From CSP1-1 sp035620615 (GTDB taxonomy: Archaea > Thermoproteota > Nitrososphaeria > Nitrososphaerales > Nitrosopumilaceae), in the NCBI GenBank assembly GCA_035620615.1, contig DASPGM010000011.1, positions 62,001 to 126,000 on the forward strand: a stretch of DNA of 64,000 bases, read 5' to 3'. Both the position numbers and the translations under genes were made by a program. This document shows positions 7,851 through 16,099 of the stretch, one piece after another. Below the pieces are notes generated by a model, which was not told the origin of the DNA, searched no databases, and saw only the letters and a program-made list of their open reading frames with translations. The number at the start of each line of letters is the position of its first letter. The first letter of the stretch is position 1.

Positions 7851-8192
7851 TCATTTAGTGGTAAGAAGTAAAATTGCTCTGGCAAGATCTCCTTTTGCCT
7901 CAGTTAGCGCTTCAATTGCCTTTTCCTCATTTACATTTGCCTGTTGGCAAACAAGCTGAATATCTTCATCACTAAAGACCGGAACTTCTAGTTCCTTTTC
8001 CTCATAGCTTTCAGCTACTACCTGAAAAATTGAATTATCCTTTGCCTTCATTTCGGTTACGGCAGGTTTTGGAATAATAATTTCTTTTTTGTCTGTTTTT
8101 ATGATAACCTCTTGGACATTAGGAATCTCTGCCATATCAAGACCCATCTTGTCCATCATCCTTCGCATTTGGCGATTTCCTCCACGCATCAT
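7851..8192 (-). CDS. nac: Nascent polypeptide-associated complex protein (aNAC)
   Basis: The start MMRGGNRQMRRMMDKMGLDM is the classic archaeal NAC N-terminus, followed by the NAC beta-barrel (VQEVIIKTDKKEIIIPKPAV) and a C-terminal UBA domain (DEDIQLVCQQANVNEEKAIEAL and DLARAILLL). Archaeal NAC is a ribosome-associated homodimer at the exit tunnel. I place the start at ATG 8190-8192, which overlaps the stop of the upstream PUA gene by 4 bp (ATGA), rather than at a TTG three codons earlier. This NAC-PUA pairing is common in archaea and argues for shared translation control. Confidence 0.92.
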   Translation of the reverse strand: MMRGGNRQMRRMMDKMGLDMAEIPNVQEVIIKTDKKEIIIPKPAVTEMKAKDNSIFQVVAESYEEKELEVPVFSDEDIQLVCQQANVNEEKAIEALTEAKGDLARAILLLTTK

Positions 8193-8665
8193 AATGAACA
8201 ATCTCCTTCATTCTGACTTTTTAAACTATCCCTGATTTTTATGGCGACTCCTCTTTTTTGGGATTCTATCATTTCTGATGAAAGAACAGCTCTACCTACT
8301 GCAATTACATTTTTTTTGAATAAGACTGGAACATCTGATGAAATTTGTATGTTTTTTCCACACCATATAACGTGATTACAAAAAACCGACCTACCCTCTT
8401 CAACAAAAGGTTTTGAGTCGGCATCTACCTCAAGACAATTTTCTTTGAATTTTTTACTTTTTAGTAACATTTGAGCAAATACAGGGGTAATTGCCAGACC
8501 ACCATCTATGCGTAAAGTACAAAGTAGTTTCCCTTCATAATAGACACTACGAATTCTTCCATTTTTCTTAGAAAAAGTAATTTCAATTTTTTTTGGTAAG
8601 AATTTTGCAACTCCATTTCCAAAAAGAGCATCAATAGTGTAATGAATTTTTTCCACTTGGTCCAT
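8189..8665 (-). CDS. PUA-domain RNA-binding protein
   Basis: A 158-residue protein. The first half (IHYTIDALFGNGVAKFLPK, then GKLLCTLRIDGGLAI) is a pre-PUA-like region. The second half, ADSKPFVEEGRSVFCNHVIWC followed by VPVLFKKNVIAVGRAVLSSEMI and RGVAIKIR, is a PUA domain as found in archaeosine transglycosylase and related RNA-binding proteins. It has no visible catalytic motif. It overlaps the downstream nac gene by 4 bp and is divergent from the PhoU-like gene. Confidence 0.8.
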   Translation of the reverse strand: MDQVEKIHYTIDALFGNGVAKFLPKKIEITFSKKNGRIRSVYYEGKLLCTLRIDGGLAITPVFAQMLLKSKKFKENCLEVDADSKPFVEEGRSVFCNHVIWCGKNIQISSDVPVLFKKNVIAVGRAVLSSEMIESQKRGVAIKIRDSLKSQNEGDCSL

Positions 8666-8717
8666 AATTTTTCAATTCTAATATTCTAAATATTTGTTAA
8701 TACTTTAACTATACCTT

Positions 8718-8737
8718 ATATCGATATCTATATAGAA
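8718..8737. promoter_or_regulatory. Palindrome and TATA-like element between divergent genes
   Basis: ATATCGATAT (8718-8727) is a perfect 10-bp palindrome, followed at once by the TATA-like CTATATAGAA (8728-8737), 21-30 bp before the ATG of the PhoU-like gene. The 92-bp gap also has to serve the PUA gene on the other strand. The palindrome sits where a regulator could block TBP. Confidence 0.4.
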
Positions 8738-8757
8738 TACTTGAAAAAATATAGATT

Positions 8758-9801
8758 ATGGAAGAAAGAAATGATACTAGAAAAATTCAGTTTACGGGAA
8801 AATCATCCTATATTGTTTCTTTACCAAAACAATGGATTTTAGATCATGGTCTGAAACAGGGGGATCCCATTAATGTAGTTAGACAAAGCTCCTCAATCTT
8901 ACAAATATCTCCAACACAATTCAATACGAGAACTCTTCAAATAGAATTTGCAACATTTGAGGTGGAACCAGATGATGAAGATATATCAATTGTTAGAAGA
9001 TTAATTTCACTTTACTTTCTTGGATTTAAAACAATTAATGTCAAACCAAAAACTGGTAGATTCAAGCCAGCTCAGAGAACTGCTGTAAAAGATGCGGTAA
9101 AAAAAATGCTAATGGGAACAGAAATTATTTCTGATTCTACAGAAGGAATTACAATTCAAGTGCTAGTAAATTTGCTAGAGCTTTCAGTAAATGGAGCTTT
9201 CAAAAGAATGATTCATCTTGCCAAATCGATGCTAGGGGATGCATTGTTGGCAGTAAAAGAATCAAATTTTGAATTGGCAAAGGAGGTAATTAACGCTGAT
9301 GACGAAGTTGATAGATTTGGGTTTTACATTATTAGACAGCTAAAAATTGCTATTCAAAATGAGTACATGTTAAAAGATATGGGATTTAAAAATATTAGAG
9401 ATTGTTTGGATTTTAGATTAGTTGTTAAAAATATTGAAAGAACAGGAGATCATGCAGTCATTATAGCAAATGATTTGTTAGAATTTAAAAAACCCATTAA
9501 AAAAGAGATTGTTACAAAAATTCAAGAAATGAATGGTTTTGCTTTATCATTTTTAGATGAAGCTTGTCTTGCTCTTTTTAAAGAAGACTTTATTCAGGCT
9601 GAAAAAATCATCCAAAAATCAACAGAAATTACTAAATATGAAAAAAAGGTCCTTGATGCTTCAAAATCCCTTAAAGATGAGGAAGAAATTTTCATAGTTA
9701 GAAGGATTATTGAAAATATTCGAAGAATTGCGGAATATGCAACGGATATTACTGAGATAGTTCTAAACATGAATGTAGAAAAAATTCTTCAAAAAGCCTA
9801 A
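8758..9801 (+). CDS. phoU: PhoU-family regulator with N-terminal AbrB/SpoVT-like domain
   Basis: Residues about 1-55 (RKIQFTGKSSYIVSLPKQW, then LKQGDPINVV) are a swapped-hairpin AbrB/SpoVT DNA-binding domain. The rest holds two PhoU three-helix repeats, with the metal-binding-type acidic pattern around NADDEVDRFGFYI and FRLVVKNIERTGDHAV and later KYEKKVLD and RRIAEYATDITEIV. The archaeal AbrB-PhoU fusion is usually annotated as a phosphate uptake regulator. No phosphate transporter lies nearby, so its target is not shown by context. A gap of 21 bp separates it from hflX, suggesting one transcript through tfe. Confidence 0.85.
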   Translation: MEERNDTRKIQFTGKSSYIVSLPKQWILDHGLKQGDPINVVRQSSSILQISPTQFNTRTLQIEFATFEVEPDDEDISIVRRLISLYFLGFKTINVKPKTGRFKPAQRTAVKDAVKKMLMGTEIISDSTEGITIQVLVNLLELSVNGAFKRMIHLAKSMLGDALLAVKESNFELAKEVINADDEVDRFGFYIIRQLKIAIQNEYMLKDMGFKNIRDCLDFRLVVKNIERTGDHAVIIANDLLEFKKPIKKEIVTKIQEMNGFALSFLDEACLALFKEDFIQAEKIIQKSTEITKYEKKVLDASKSLKDEEEIFIVRRIIENIRRIAEYATDITEIVLNMNVEKILQKA

Positions 9802-9822
9802 AGGTACAATTATTGATAAAAA

Positions 9823-10923
9823 ATGAAAAATGCAATTTTAATTACATATGATATTAGCGATTCAGTAAAAGAAGCGGTTGCTCTTTGTACTACAGCAAAT
9901 TATAGAGTTTCAAAGATAATAAAAGAAGATTATTTGTTAAGAGCTAATTTCGGAATTGGTGAAGGGAAAGTTGAAGAGATCAAAGAATTAATTAAAAAAT
10001 TAAACCCAGATGTAGTGATTTATGATGAAATTCTAAAGCCAAGACAAAACTACAATTTGGCATCAAAATTAAAAATTCCTATTATTGACAGGGAGACTTT
10101 AATTTTGGAAATTTTCAATAATCATGCAGTAAGTTCGGAATCCAAGCTTCAGATTAAGTTGGCACAACTTCGTTATGAAATGTCAAGAGCAAGAGAATCT
10201 GTACGCTTAGCTAAACAAGGTGAGCAACCTGGATTTTTTGGAATAGGAAAATTTGAAGTTGATGTTTATCATAATGACTTGAAGCATAGAATAGAAAGTA
10301 TAAAATCAAAACTAGAAAAAGCTGGAAAACAACGTGCTCTCCATAGACAATCAAGAGACCGACTTGGTTTTAAAACAATCTCATTAGCAGGATACACCTC
10401 CGCTGGAAAAACTACTTTGTTTAATTTATTAACTGGAGAAGAACGTCAAAAAGGGAAAGAATTGTTTACAACTCTTTCAACGACTACACGAAGAGTGAAC
10501 ATTGATAGAAAACCTGTTTTAATCTCAGATACTGTTGGATTTATTAGTAGACTCCCAGCATATATGATTGAAGCATTTAGATCAACTCTTGAAGAACTTC
10601 TTCACACAGATATCGTAATAGTTGTTATTGACGCAAGTGATCTCCAAACTGAATTAAAGAAAAAATTTCAAAGTTGTACAAAAACTCTAAATGAATTAGG
10701 AGTTGAGCCAGATAGAATGATATTTGCTTTAAACAAATCTGATCTCATTAAACCAGATAAGATTATAGAAAATACGAAATATCTTAAGCTAGATGCATCG
10801 AACAAATGGATTCCCATATCAGCAGTAAATGGAACAAATATTTTAGAATTAAAGGATTTAATTGGAAGAATGTTAGAATTAGAGAAATTTGAACGGATAA
10901 AAAACCCAACAGGGCAGAGCTAG
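9823..10923 (+). CDS. hflX: GTPase HflX
   Basis: A 366-residue HflX-type GTPase. It has an N-terminal glycine-poor domain, a coiled coil with QIKLAQLRYEMSRAR and the G domain with P-loop GYTSAGKTTLF, switch residues LFTTLSTTTRR, G3 DTVGFI and G4 NKSD. HflX binds the large ribosomal subunit and rescues or splits stalled ribosomes. The full set of GTPase motifs is intact. It lies between a PhoU-like regulator and trm56, 9 bp before the latter, in a translation and transcription gene group. Confidence 0.93.
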   Translation: MKNAILITYDISDSVKEAVALCTTANYRVSKIIKEDYLLRANFGIGEGKVEEIKELIKKLNPDVVIYDEILKPRQNYNLASKLKIPIIDRETLILEIFNNHAVSSESKLQIKLAQLRYEMSRARESVRLAKQGEQPGFFGIGKFEVDVYHNDLKHRIESIKSKLEKAGKQRALHRQSRDRLGFKTISLAGYTSAGKTTLFNLLTGEERQKGKELFTTLSTTTRRVNIDRKPVLISDTVGFISRLPAYMIEAFRSTLEELLHTDIVIVVIDASDLQTELKKKFQSCTKTLNELGVEPDRMIFALNKSDLIKPDKIIENTKYLKLDASNKWIPISAVNGTNILELKDLIGRMLELEKFERIKNPTGQS

Positions 10924-10932
10924 AAAGAAATT

Positions 10933-11469
10933 ATGAATATTGAGGTATTACGAATAGGTCAAAGGGTGGTAAGAGATGATCGTGTGACAACACATGTAGC
11001 CTTAGTCGCTCGTGCTTTTGGCGCTTCAAAAATTTACATGAATGAAGTCAATCCAGAAATTAAAGATACATTAAATAAAATTAATCATACCTGGGGAGGA
11101 AATTTTGAGATTGAATTTATCTCAGACTGGAAAAAGATTATCAGAGAAAAAAAAAGAAATTCAATAAAAATTGTTCATTTAACTATGTATGGAGAAAAAA
11201 TTAACAATCAATCTGCCTCTTTAAAAAAAGAACCGGACATCCTAATAGTTGTAGGAGCAGAAAAAGTTCCCCGTGAAGTATACAATTTGGCAGATTATAA
11301 TGTAGCAATAGGAAATCAACCACATTCAGAAATTAGTGCACTGGCAGTGTTGTTAGATAGAATTCAAGAGGGGGATCAATTTTTGAAAAATTTTGAAAAT
11401 TCCATAAGAGAAATTATTCCTTCAAAACGAGGAAAAAATGTCACAATGAAAGAAACAATGGATAAATAA
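10933..11469 (+). CDS. trm56: tRNA (cytidine-56-2'-O)-methyltransferase
   Basis: A 178-residue SPOUT-class protein opening MNIEVLRIGQRVVRDDRVTTHVALVARAF, the signature of archaeal Trm56, which methylates the ribose of C56 in the T-loop of tRNA. The C-terminal knot is visible as ILIVVGAEKVPREVY and YNVAIGNQPHSEISALAVLLDRI. The length matches the short form of the family. It follows hflX by 9 bp and precedes tfe by 25 bp. Confidence 0.9.
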   Translation: MNIEVLRIGQRVVRDDRVTTHVALVARAFGASKIYMNEVNPEIKDTLNKINHTWGGNFEIEFISDWKKIIREKKRNSIKIVHLTMYGEKINNQSASLKKEPDILIVVGAEKVPREVYNLADYNVAIGNQPHSEISALAVLLDRIQEGDQFLKNFENSIREIIPSKRGKNVTMKETMDK

Positions 11470-11494
11470 TGGAATGCAAAGGAGGTATTAAGAC

Positions 11495-12007
11495 TTGATT
11501 GATAAATACGAAGATCCATTTGTCCGAATTTCGACTATGATTGGAGGAGATGAATATCTCAAAGTAGCAAGATCACTTTTGAAATCAGAGGATGCAACAG
11601 ATGAAGAAATTGCAAGCTCCACAGGATTACGAATTAACATGGTAAGAAAAGTGCTTTATGATCTTTTTGGAAAGGCATTGATTACTGGAATTAGAGTAAA
11701 GGATGAAAAGAAAGGGTGGTTTGTGTATCGATGGCGTTCTAGAAGAGACGAAGTAGAAAATTTTATTGAGGGTCAAAAAAAGAAAATTTCAGAAAGACTA
11801 CAACAAAGAGCAGATTATGAAAATTCTTCAGATTTTTATCATTGTGGAAATAATGATTGCTCAAGAGTTACCTTTGAAAATGCATTGGAATTGTTTTTTA
11901 AATGTCCTACATGTGGGCTTGTATTAAACATAAAGAAAAACGATAAATCAAAAAAGGCATTTGCTTATAAAATTGATCAAATTAAAAAAGATATGAGACA
12001 AAATTAG
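11495..12007 (+). CDS. tfe: Transcription initiation factor E subunit alpha (TFE)
   Basis: A 170-residue TFE. It has an N-terminal winged helix (EYLKVARSLLKSEDATDEEIA, then GLRINMVRKVLYDLFGKAL), a coiled linker, and a C-terminal zinc ribbon (FYHCGNNDC, then FKCPTCGLVL). TFE stabilises the open complex of archaeal RNA polymerase. The start is TTG at 11495, eight bases after a strong ribosome binding site GGAGGT (11481-11486). It appears to close the phoU-hflX-trm56-tfe transcript. Confidence 0.93.
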   Translation: MIDKYEDPFVRISTMIGGDEYLKVARSLLKSEDATDEEIASSTGLRINMVRKVLYDLFGKALITGIRVKDEKKGWFVYRWRSRRDEVENFIEGQKKKISERLQQRADYENSSDFYHCGNNDCSRVTFENALELFFKCPTCGLVLNIKKNDKSKKAFAYKIDQIKKDMRQN

Positions 12008-12087
12008 GTTTTCCTTTTAGATTCTGATTTCTCTAGAAATTTTTTATAATTTTTCCCGTCTATGTTTATTAATTTCAAAATTATTGC

Positions 12088-12117
12088 TCAATTAACTCAA
12101 TTGCTGTTCAATTGAAC
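12088..12117. repeat. Three TCAATT repeats ending in a 12-bp palindrome
   Basis: TCAATT occurs at 12088, 12097 and 12108. The last copy lies inside the perfect palindrome GTTCAATTGAAC (12106-12117). The cluster sits 88 bp before the gene at 12205, in the gap after tfe, and looks like an operator array or upstream promoter element. Confidence 0.35.
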
Positions 12118-12204
12118 GCACAAAATCTCAATAAGCCGATGAAGATAAAACAAAAAACATGATTAATGGTTTAGCTATTCTGAAAATGAATAGATGAGGT
12201 TACA

Positions 12205-12456
12205 ATGGCAGGCACATACTCAAAAGAGCAAGGATTAGAAGATATGATACCTAATGGAGAACTAGATAGCGAAGAAGCTATAATGATTGATAAAGAAAGA
12301 TTTGGAAGAGTAAGAACAAGTTTGATGAAGCAATTGAGAACAAAATATGGGGAAGATGTAGCTAATAGAGCACTTTATAGAATTAACAAGCGAATCTCAG
12401 AAGGATCCTTAATGATAAAATCCAATAGTAGAAATAATCCCAAAACTGAAATTTAA
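12205..12456 (+). CDS. Small hypothetical protein
   Basis: An 83-residue charged, Cys-free protein. It has an acidic first third (GLEDMIPNGELDSEEAIMID) and a basic helical remainder (RVRTSLMKQLRTKYGEDVANRALYRINKRI). No domain is recognised. A GAGGT ribosome binding site lies just before the ATG. The acidic-then-basic layout is typical of small nucleic-acid-associated or adaptor proteins, but that is only a guess. It is followed 40 bp later by another small gene on the same strand. Confidence 0.6.
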   Translation: MAGTYSKEQGLEDMIPNGELDSEEAIMIDKERFGRVRTSLMKQLRTKYGEDVANRALYRINKRISEGSLMIKSNSRNNPKTEI

Positions 12457-12496
12457 CCCCTGAAAGTACTATATTATTGAGGGTTGAAAATATACT

Positions 12497-12649
12497 ATGA
12501 TGACAGAGCCTCCAAAATCAGAAGGATCGGAAGAAATTTGTCCGATTTGTAACAAGCCTAAAAGAAGACATACTCCAGAAGAAATTTTGAACTGTTCCAA
12601 AAAAATTAGAGAGTTTCAAGAGGCAAAAGAAGAGAAGTCAGGAGATTAA
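12497..12649 (+). CDS. Very small Cys-containing protein (50 aa)
   Basis: Fifty codons from ATG 12497 (a second ATG follows directly) to TAA 12647-12649, encoding MMTEPPKSEGSEEICPICN followed by KPKRRHTPEEILNCSKKI and a charged tail. The CPIC pair, then His and a third Cys, could form one zinc knuckle of the CCHC kind. The stop lies immediately beside the stop of the converging secreted-protein gene, which supports this as the true reading frame. Function unknown. Confidence 0.55.
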   Translation: MMTEPPKSEGSEEICPICNKPKRRHTPEEILNCSKKIREFQEAKEEKSGD

Positions 12650-13621
12650 CTAATTTTCTGAATTAAGATACCAGAAGATATCTTTATTTTCACTTGAATT
12701 CATTCCCCATCGAAGTTTTCCATCCTGATCGAAGTTATTTTGGGTGGATTCATTAGCAAATCCATATTTGATATTTAATTCAGAATTATAGGCAACTATT
12801 TCTTTCTTTGATATAGCGGCCTTTTTTTGAAATATTTTTGTGGCAACTTCACTGTTTTCGCCATTATCTAGAGCATCCTGCTTTGCTGCAAATGCCTCAT
12901 TGTGTTGTTTTTCTGTTAAATTAAACTGACCCCAAAAAATTACTTGGATGGTTTCATCAACACTTTGAACAAATCTATCAAATGCAAGTCTAGGTGTATT
13001 AAATTTTGATTCATTTTCAAAAATCAATAAATCTTCTTGAAGTATATCTTGTGAAATTTTTCTTTGTTCATCTATAAGATTTTTACGTTGTTCGATTTTA
13101 AGTTGTTTTTTTTCTTCTTCCTCTTGTTGTATTTTTATTTTTTCCATGTGTTGGAGAATAATTTCTGAAAGAGGATTTTTAGATAATCCTTCTTCAGCAA
13201 AAAATTGCAACTGATCAATTACAGTTAGATCTGATTCTGGATGCGATGATTGAATACCATTTACAAAAAATGAAGTTGTGATAATCTTCATTCCATATCC
13301 TTCTTTGAATGAAAAAACATTTACGATATATTCTCCAGGTTTGGCAGGAATTTTTGATTCAATATAGAAAGAACCTACATTATTTGTTGTAGACGTTATG
13401 GTTTCAGTTGCAAAAGAAATTTTTATTTGGGCTCCAGAAACAGGATTTCCATTTTGGTCTTTTACATTACCTACGATTATTGGGATATCCCCATCTTCAA
13501 GCGGATTATTAAGTGGCCATGCTGTAGTTACCAAGTCTCCCAATTCTGAATAAGATGATGATAAAGTAGAAATCATCACAAGTAATAAAATTACACTACT
13601 ATACCCGACTATCTTTCTCAT
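12650..13621 (-). CDS. Secreted protein with carboxypeptidase-regulatory-like domain
   Basis: Signal peptide at residues 1-25 (MRKIVGYSSVILLLVMISTL). Residues about 45-125 are a carboxypeptidase regulatory-like beta sandwich: IIVGNVKDQNGNPVSGAQIKI, then TTNNVGSFYIE and PGEYIVNVFSF. A Gln/Glu/Lys-rich coiled coil follows (about 155-195), then a C-terminal helical region of unknown kind. It is likely an extracellular structural or adhesion protein. It converges on the 50-residue gene with no spacer. Function is inferred only from the domain type. Confidence 0.65.
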   Translation of the reverse strand: MRKIVGYSSVILLLVMISTLSSSYSELGDLVTTAWPLNNPLEDGDIPIIVGNVKDQNGNPVSGAQIKISFATETITSTTNNVGSFYIESKIPAKPGEYIVNVFSFKEGYGMKIITTSFFVNGIQSSHPESDLTVIDQLQFFAEEGLSKNPLSEIILQHMEKIKIQQEEEEKKQLKIEQRKNLIDEQRKISQDILQEDLLIFENESKFNTPRLAFDRFVQSVDETIQVIFWGQFNLTEKQHNEAFAAKQDALDNGENSEVATKIFQKKAAISKKEIVAYNSELNIKYGFANESTQNNFDQDGKLRWGMNSSENKDIFWYLNSEN

Positions 13622-13825
13622 AACAATCTCTTTTGAATTTCAAGATTAAGACCCTAGATGATGGGTTTTTATCAGCAGATGAAATTTTTTTGAGTGAGGC
13701 TTTGACCCTAATAATTTAGTAGCAAAATTAATTAATTTCTCAATATTTGTGGATGTTTTACAAAGGAATGGTTATGCTTGTTTTCTATAATGAATCTTGA
13801 ATTCTAACGATTTTTTGGAACTAAG

Positions 13826-13876
13826 TCTAGATCAATTAATCTAGATGCAATAATACATATCAACTAGTCTAGACTA
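13826..13876. promoter_or_regulatory. Two CTAGA-type palindromes, candidate operator
   Basis: TCTAGAT (13826-13832) and ATCTAGA (13839-13845) form a 7-bp inverted repeat with a 6-nt spacer. TAGTCTAGACTA (13865-13876) is a perfect 12-bp palindrome. Both contain TCTAGA and lie about 130-180 bp before the ATG of the small membrane protein at 14006. CTAG is rare in many genomes, so three TCTAGA sites in 51 bp suggest selection, possibly a regulator binding array. Confidence 0.4.
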
Positions 13877-14005
13877 ATTAATACAGTGAACGCAGGTATT
13901 CAGCCTAAATTTAGTTTTCCAGTTAATAGATGTGAATGTGTTTTTGAAAAAATCAAAAAACATACTTGCAATTTATCTAAAAATCTTTTTGCTAGCTCCT
14001 CGCCA

Positions 14006-14275
14006 ATGACAATAACTGATAAAATAGGATTACTTATCACACTAATTTTTTTTAGTTTTATAATTTCTCCTATTGCGACAAGCGATTCTGATCCATATCA
14101 AATTAAATGGATATTTGAAGTTATTAATAACCAGGTGTCTTTAATCGAAAAATCTATTGGAAATCAGGATAATATTCAATATACTTTGATTGTTCATTTT
14201 AAATCTTCTCCCGAATTCCATTTAGATGCAACAGAGAAAGTAATTTTGGGAAAATATAGAGCTATAACAAATTAA
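14006..14275 (+). CDS. Small secreted or membrane-anchored hypothetical protein
   Basis: From ATG 14006 the product is 89 residues with an N-terminal signal or anchor helix (IGLLITLIFFSFIISPIATS) and a polar exported domain (YQIKWIFEVINNQVSLIE). The same frame extends upstream to a GTG at 13886, adding 40 residues with three Cys, but the ATG form gives a proper signal peptide. The stop overlaps the end of the converging reductase gene by 4 bp. No family recognised. Confidence 0.5.
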   Translation: MTITDKIGLLITLIFFSFIISPIATSDSDPYQIKWIFEVINNQVSLIEKSIGNQDNIQYTLIVHFKSSPEFHLDATEKVILGKYRAITN

Positions 14276-14922
14276 TTATAATATAATATAATTTCATTTT
14301 TTAACCGATAAATTTTTTTCAATTTTAGTTTAGGAGAGTTTCGTATTTTTGAATAGCCTTGGCCTTCAACCAATGTAATTGCATTTTTACCTCCAATTAT
14401 GTATGGTGTAATTGTGAGAATTATTTCGTCTACTAAACCCAATCTGAGAAATTCCCAATTAACAGTACCCCCTCCTTCGACAAGAATAGTTTGAATTTTT
14501 TTTCTTGATAATGATTTCAAAAGACTTTTGATGTTTACTTGGTTTTTTCCTGAAATCATAATCTCAAGTGGATATTTCTCTAGTTTAGAAATATTTAGCT
14601 TGGAGGCTTTTTCAGAAATTACTATTATTGTAGGGATTTTATTACATGTTCTAATAATTTGTGATTTTTCATCAATTGTTGCTTTGGAATCTAAAATAAT
14701 TCTGATTGGGTTTTTCCCTTTTACATATCTGACATTTAAAAGAGGATTATCTCTCATTACAGTATTAGATCCTATCATTATTGCATCTACTTTTGAACGT
14801 AATTTGTGAATACGAATTTTATCTTGGATTGAAGATAGTTCAGAATCACCGGTTTTTGTAGCAATTTTCCCATCAACACTCATTGCTGCACTTAAAATCA
14901 CTCGAGGTCTAAATTTTTCCAT
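14272..14922 (-). CDS. arfC: 2,5-diamino-6-ribosylaminopyrimidinone 5'-phosphate reductase (RibD C-terminal type)
   Basis: A RibD-C/DHFR-like reductase for riboflavin synthesis. It opens RPRVILSAAMSVDGKIAT and has the family motifs KVDAIMIGSNTVMRDNPLLNVRY, PIRIILDSKA, ILVEGGGTVNWEFL and VDEIILTITPYIIGG. It reduces the ribosyl side chain to ribityl. There is no deaminase domain, as expected for the archaeal order of steps (reduction first). I choose ATG 14920-14922 because GGAGG sits 11 bases upstream; the TTG six codons earlier overlaps that site. It overlaps the amidohydrolase gene by 14 bp. Confidence 0.88.
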   Translation of the reverse strand: MEKFRPRVILSAAMSVDGKIATKTGDSELSSIQDKIRIHKLRSKVDAIMIGSNTVMRDNPLLNVRYVKGKNPIRIILDSKATIDEKSQIIRTCNKIPTIIVISEKASKLNISKLEKYPLEIMISGKNQVNIKSLLKSLSRKKIQTILVEGGGTVNWEFLRLGLVDEIILTITPYIIGGKNAITLVEGQGYSKIRNSPKLKLKKIYRLKNEIILYYN

Positions 14923-16099
14923 GAATAATTTTTCCTCCAATCATTACTGCTCTAATTGATGATTCATTAGTTCGATGTACTATTGACGCATATGGATTAT
15001 GCATTGGTTCTAAGTCAATGGAATGTTTATCAATAAATACACAATCAGCCAATTTACCGATTTCAATAGAACCAATATTTTTTTGTAAAAGTTTTCCAGC
15101 GTTTACCGTAGCCATTTTTAGAATTTGTTTTGGTGGAATTCTTTGGCGATTTAACCCCATTGTAACTTTCCATAAAAAATCCATCTCACGAAACATGTCC
15201 GGAGAATTTACCATGACATTATCGGTTCCAAGTGCAATATTACATCCAGCGTCGAGCATTTTTACGGCATTAGGAATTCCTTCCGCTAGAGACGAGTTTG
15301 CCCGGGGGCAGATCACAATTCCTCTAGTTTTTTTAGCAACTTGATGTAAATCTCTCTTTGAAGTATGTGTCATATGTACAAGAAAATGGGGTTTTAACAT
15401 TAGGGCTCGTTGAGTTTCAGATTTTTTCATGATTCTTTTTGATAGTTTTGAGCTACGAACTGTTTCCTCAGAATGGATAGCTTTTAACTTCGAAATTCGA
15501 GAATAATATTTTAACATAGAATTACTGTTTTCGTTAGGTCCACTGATTCCTAGACCGTCACAATTTCTTAAAAGAGTGACAAGTTCGTCTCTTTTTTGAG
15601 TTGGAAACGGAGTATTACATTTGATTTGTTTAAGATCCTGGTAATATTCCATTCTTCCAAGTATTATAGATCTTATTGGCAATTTCCTTAGCACTTTTTT
15701 CAGTAACAAAATTCCATCTAGACCTCCCTCCCTAAAATCAACAAATGTTGTAGTTCCATTTCTTATCATTGAAATACAAGTATTTTTCATAAAATTTACA
15801 AGATGTGATGGATTCGTTTTTTTTAGAATTTTTTGTTTGGCTCCAATAATTGGATGAATTTTTTCATCGACATCAGTATTTAATAAAATATCCTTTCCAA
15901 TAGAATCTCCTATGTGAGTATGTGAATTAATTAAACCCGGAATTACGATTAATCCTTCACAATCAAATGTTTGTTCTTTTGAGTTTTGTTTAAGAGTAGA
16001 TTTAATGTTTTTAAAAAATTCTTTTGAGATTCTAATATTTGTGGAAGAAATAAAAGTTAATTCATTACCATACAGGATGCTTACATTTTTTAAAAGCAT
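14909..16099 (-). CDS. Amidohydrolase-superfamily enzyme in the riboflavin operon
   Basis: A 396-residue TIM-barrel amidohydrolase of the cytosine deaminase/AtzA-TrzN type. Metal ligands are visible: HTH in VIPGLINSHTHIGDS, a His in LKAIHSEE, a His in HFLVHMTHTS and Asp in NIALGTDNVMVNSPDM. It overlaps arfA by 10 bp and the reductase by 14 bp, so it is translated with riboflavin genes. The archaeal pathway needs a deformylase (ArfB, a creatininase-family enzyme in methanogens) between these two steps, and none is otherwise visible. I infer this protein may open or deformylate the intermediate. Alternatives are a pyrimidine deaminase or an unrelated amidase. Confidence 0.8.
   Translation of the reverse strand: MLLKNVSILYGNELTFISSTNIRISKEFFKNIKSTLKQNSKEQTFDCEGLIVIPGLINSHTHIGDSIGKDILLNTDVDEKIHPIIGAKQKILKKTNPSHLVNFMKNTCISMIRNGTTTFVDFREGGLDGILLLKKVLRKLPIRSIILGRMEYYQDLKQIKCNTPFPTQKRDELVTLLRNCDGLGISGPNENSNSMLKYYSRISKLKAIHSEETVRSSKLSKRIMKKSETQRALMLKPHFLVHMTHTSKRDLHQVAKKTRGIVICPRANSSLAEGIPNAVKMLDAGCNIALGTDNVMVNSPDMFREMDFLWKVTMGLNRQRIPPKQILKMATVNAGKLLQKNIGSIEIGKLADCVFIDKHSIDLEPMHNPYASIVHRTNESSIRAVMIGGKIIHGKI

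Noticed and set aside
13886..14005. GTG-initiated extension of the small membrane protein
   Set aside because: It would put 40 polar residues before a good signal peptide, and a TATA-like stretch lies only about 10 bp before the GTG, so a transcript would start after it.
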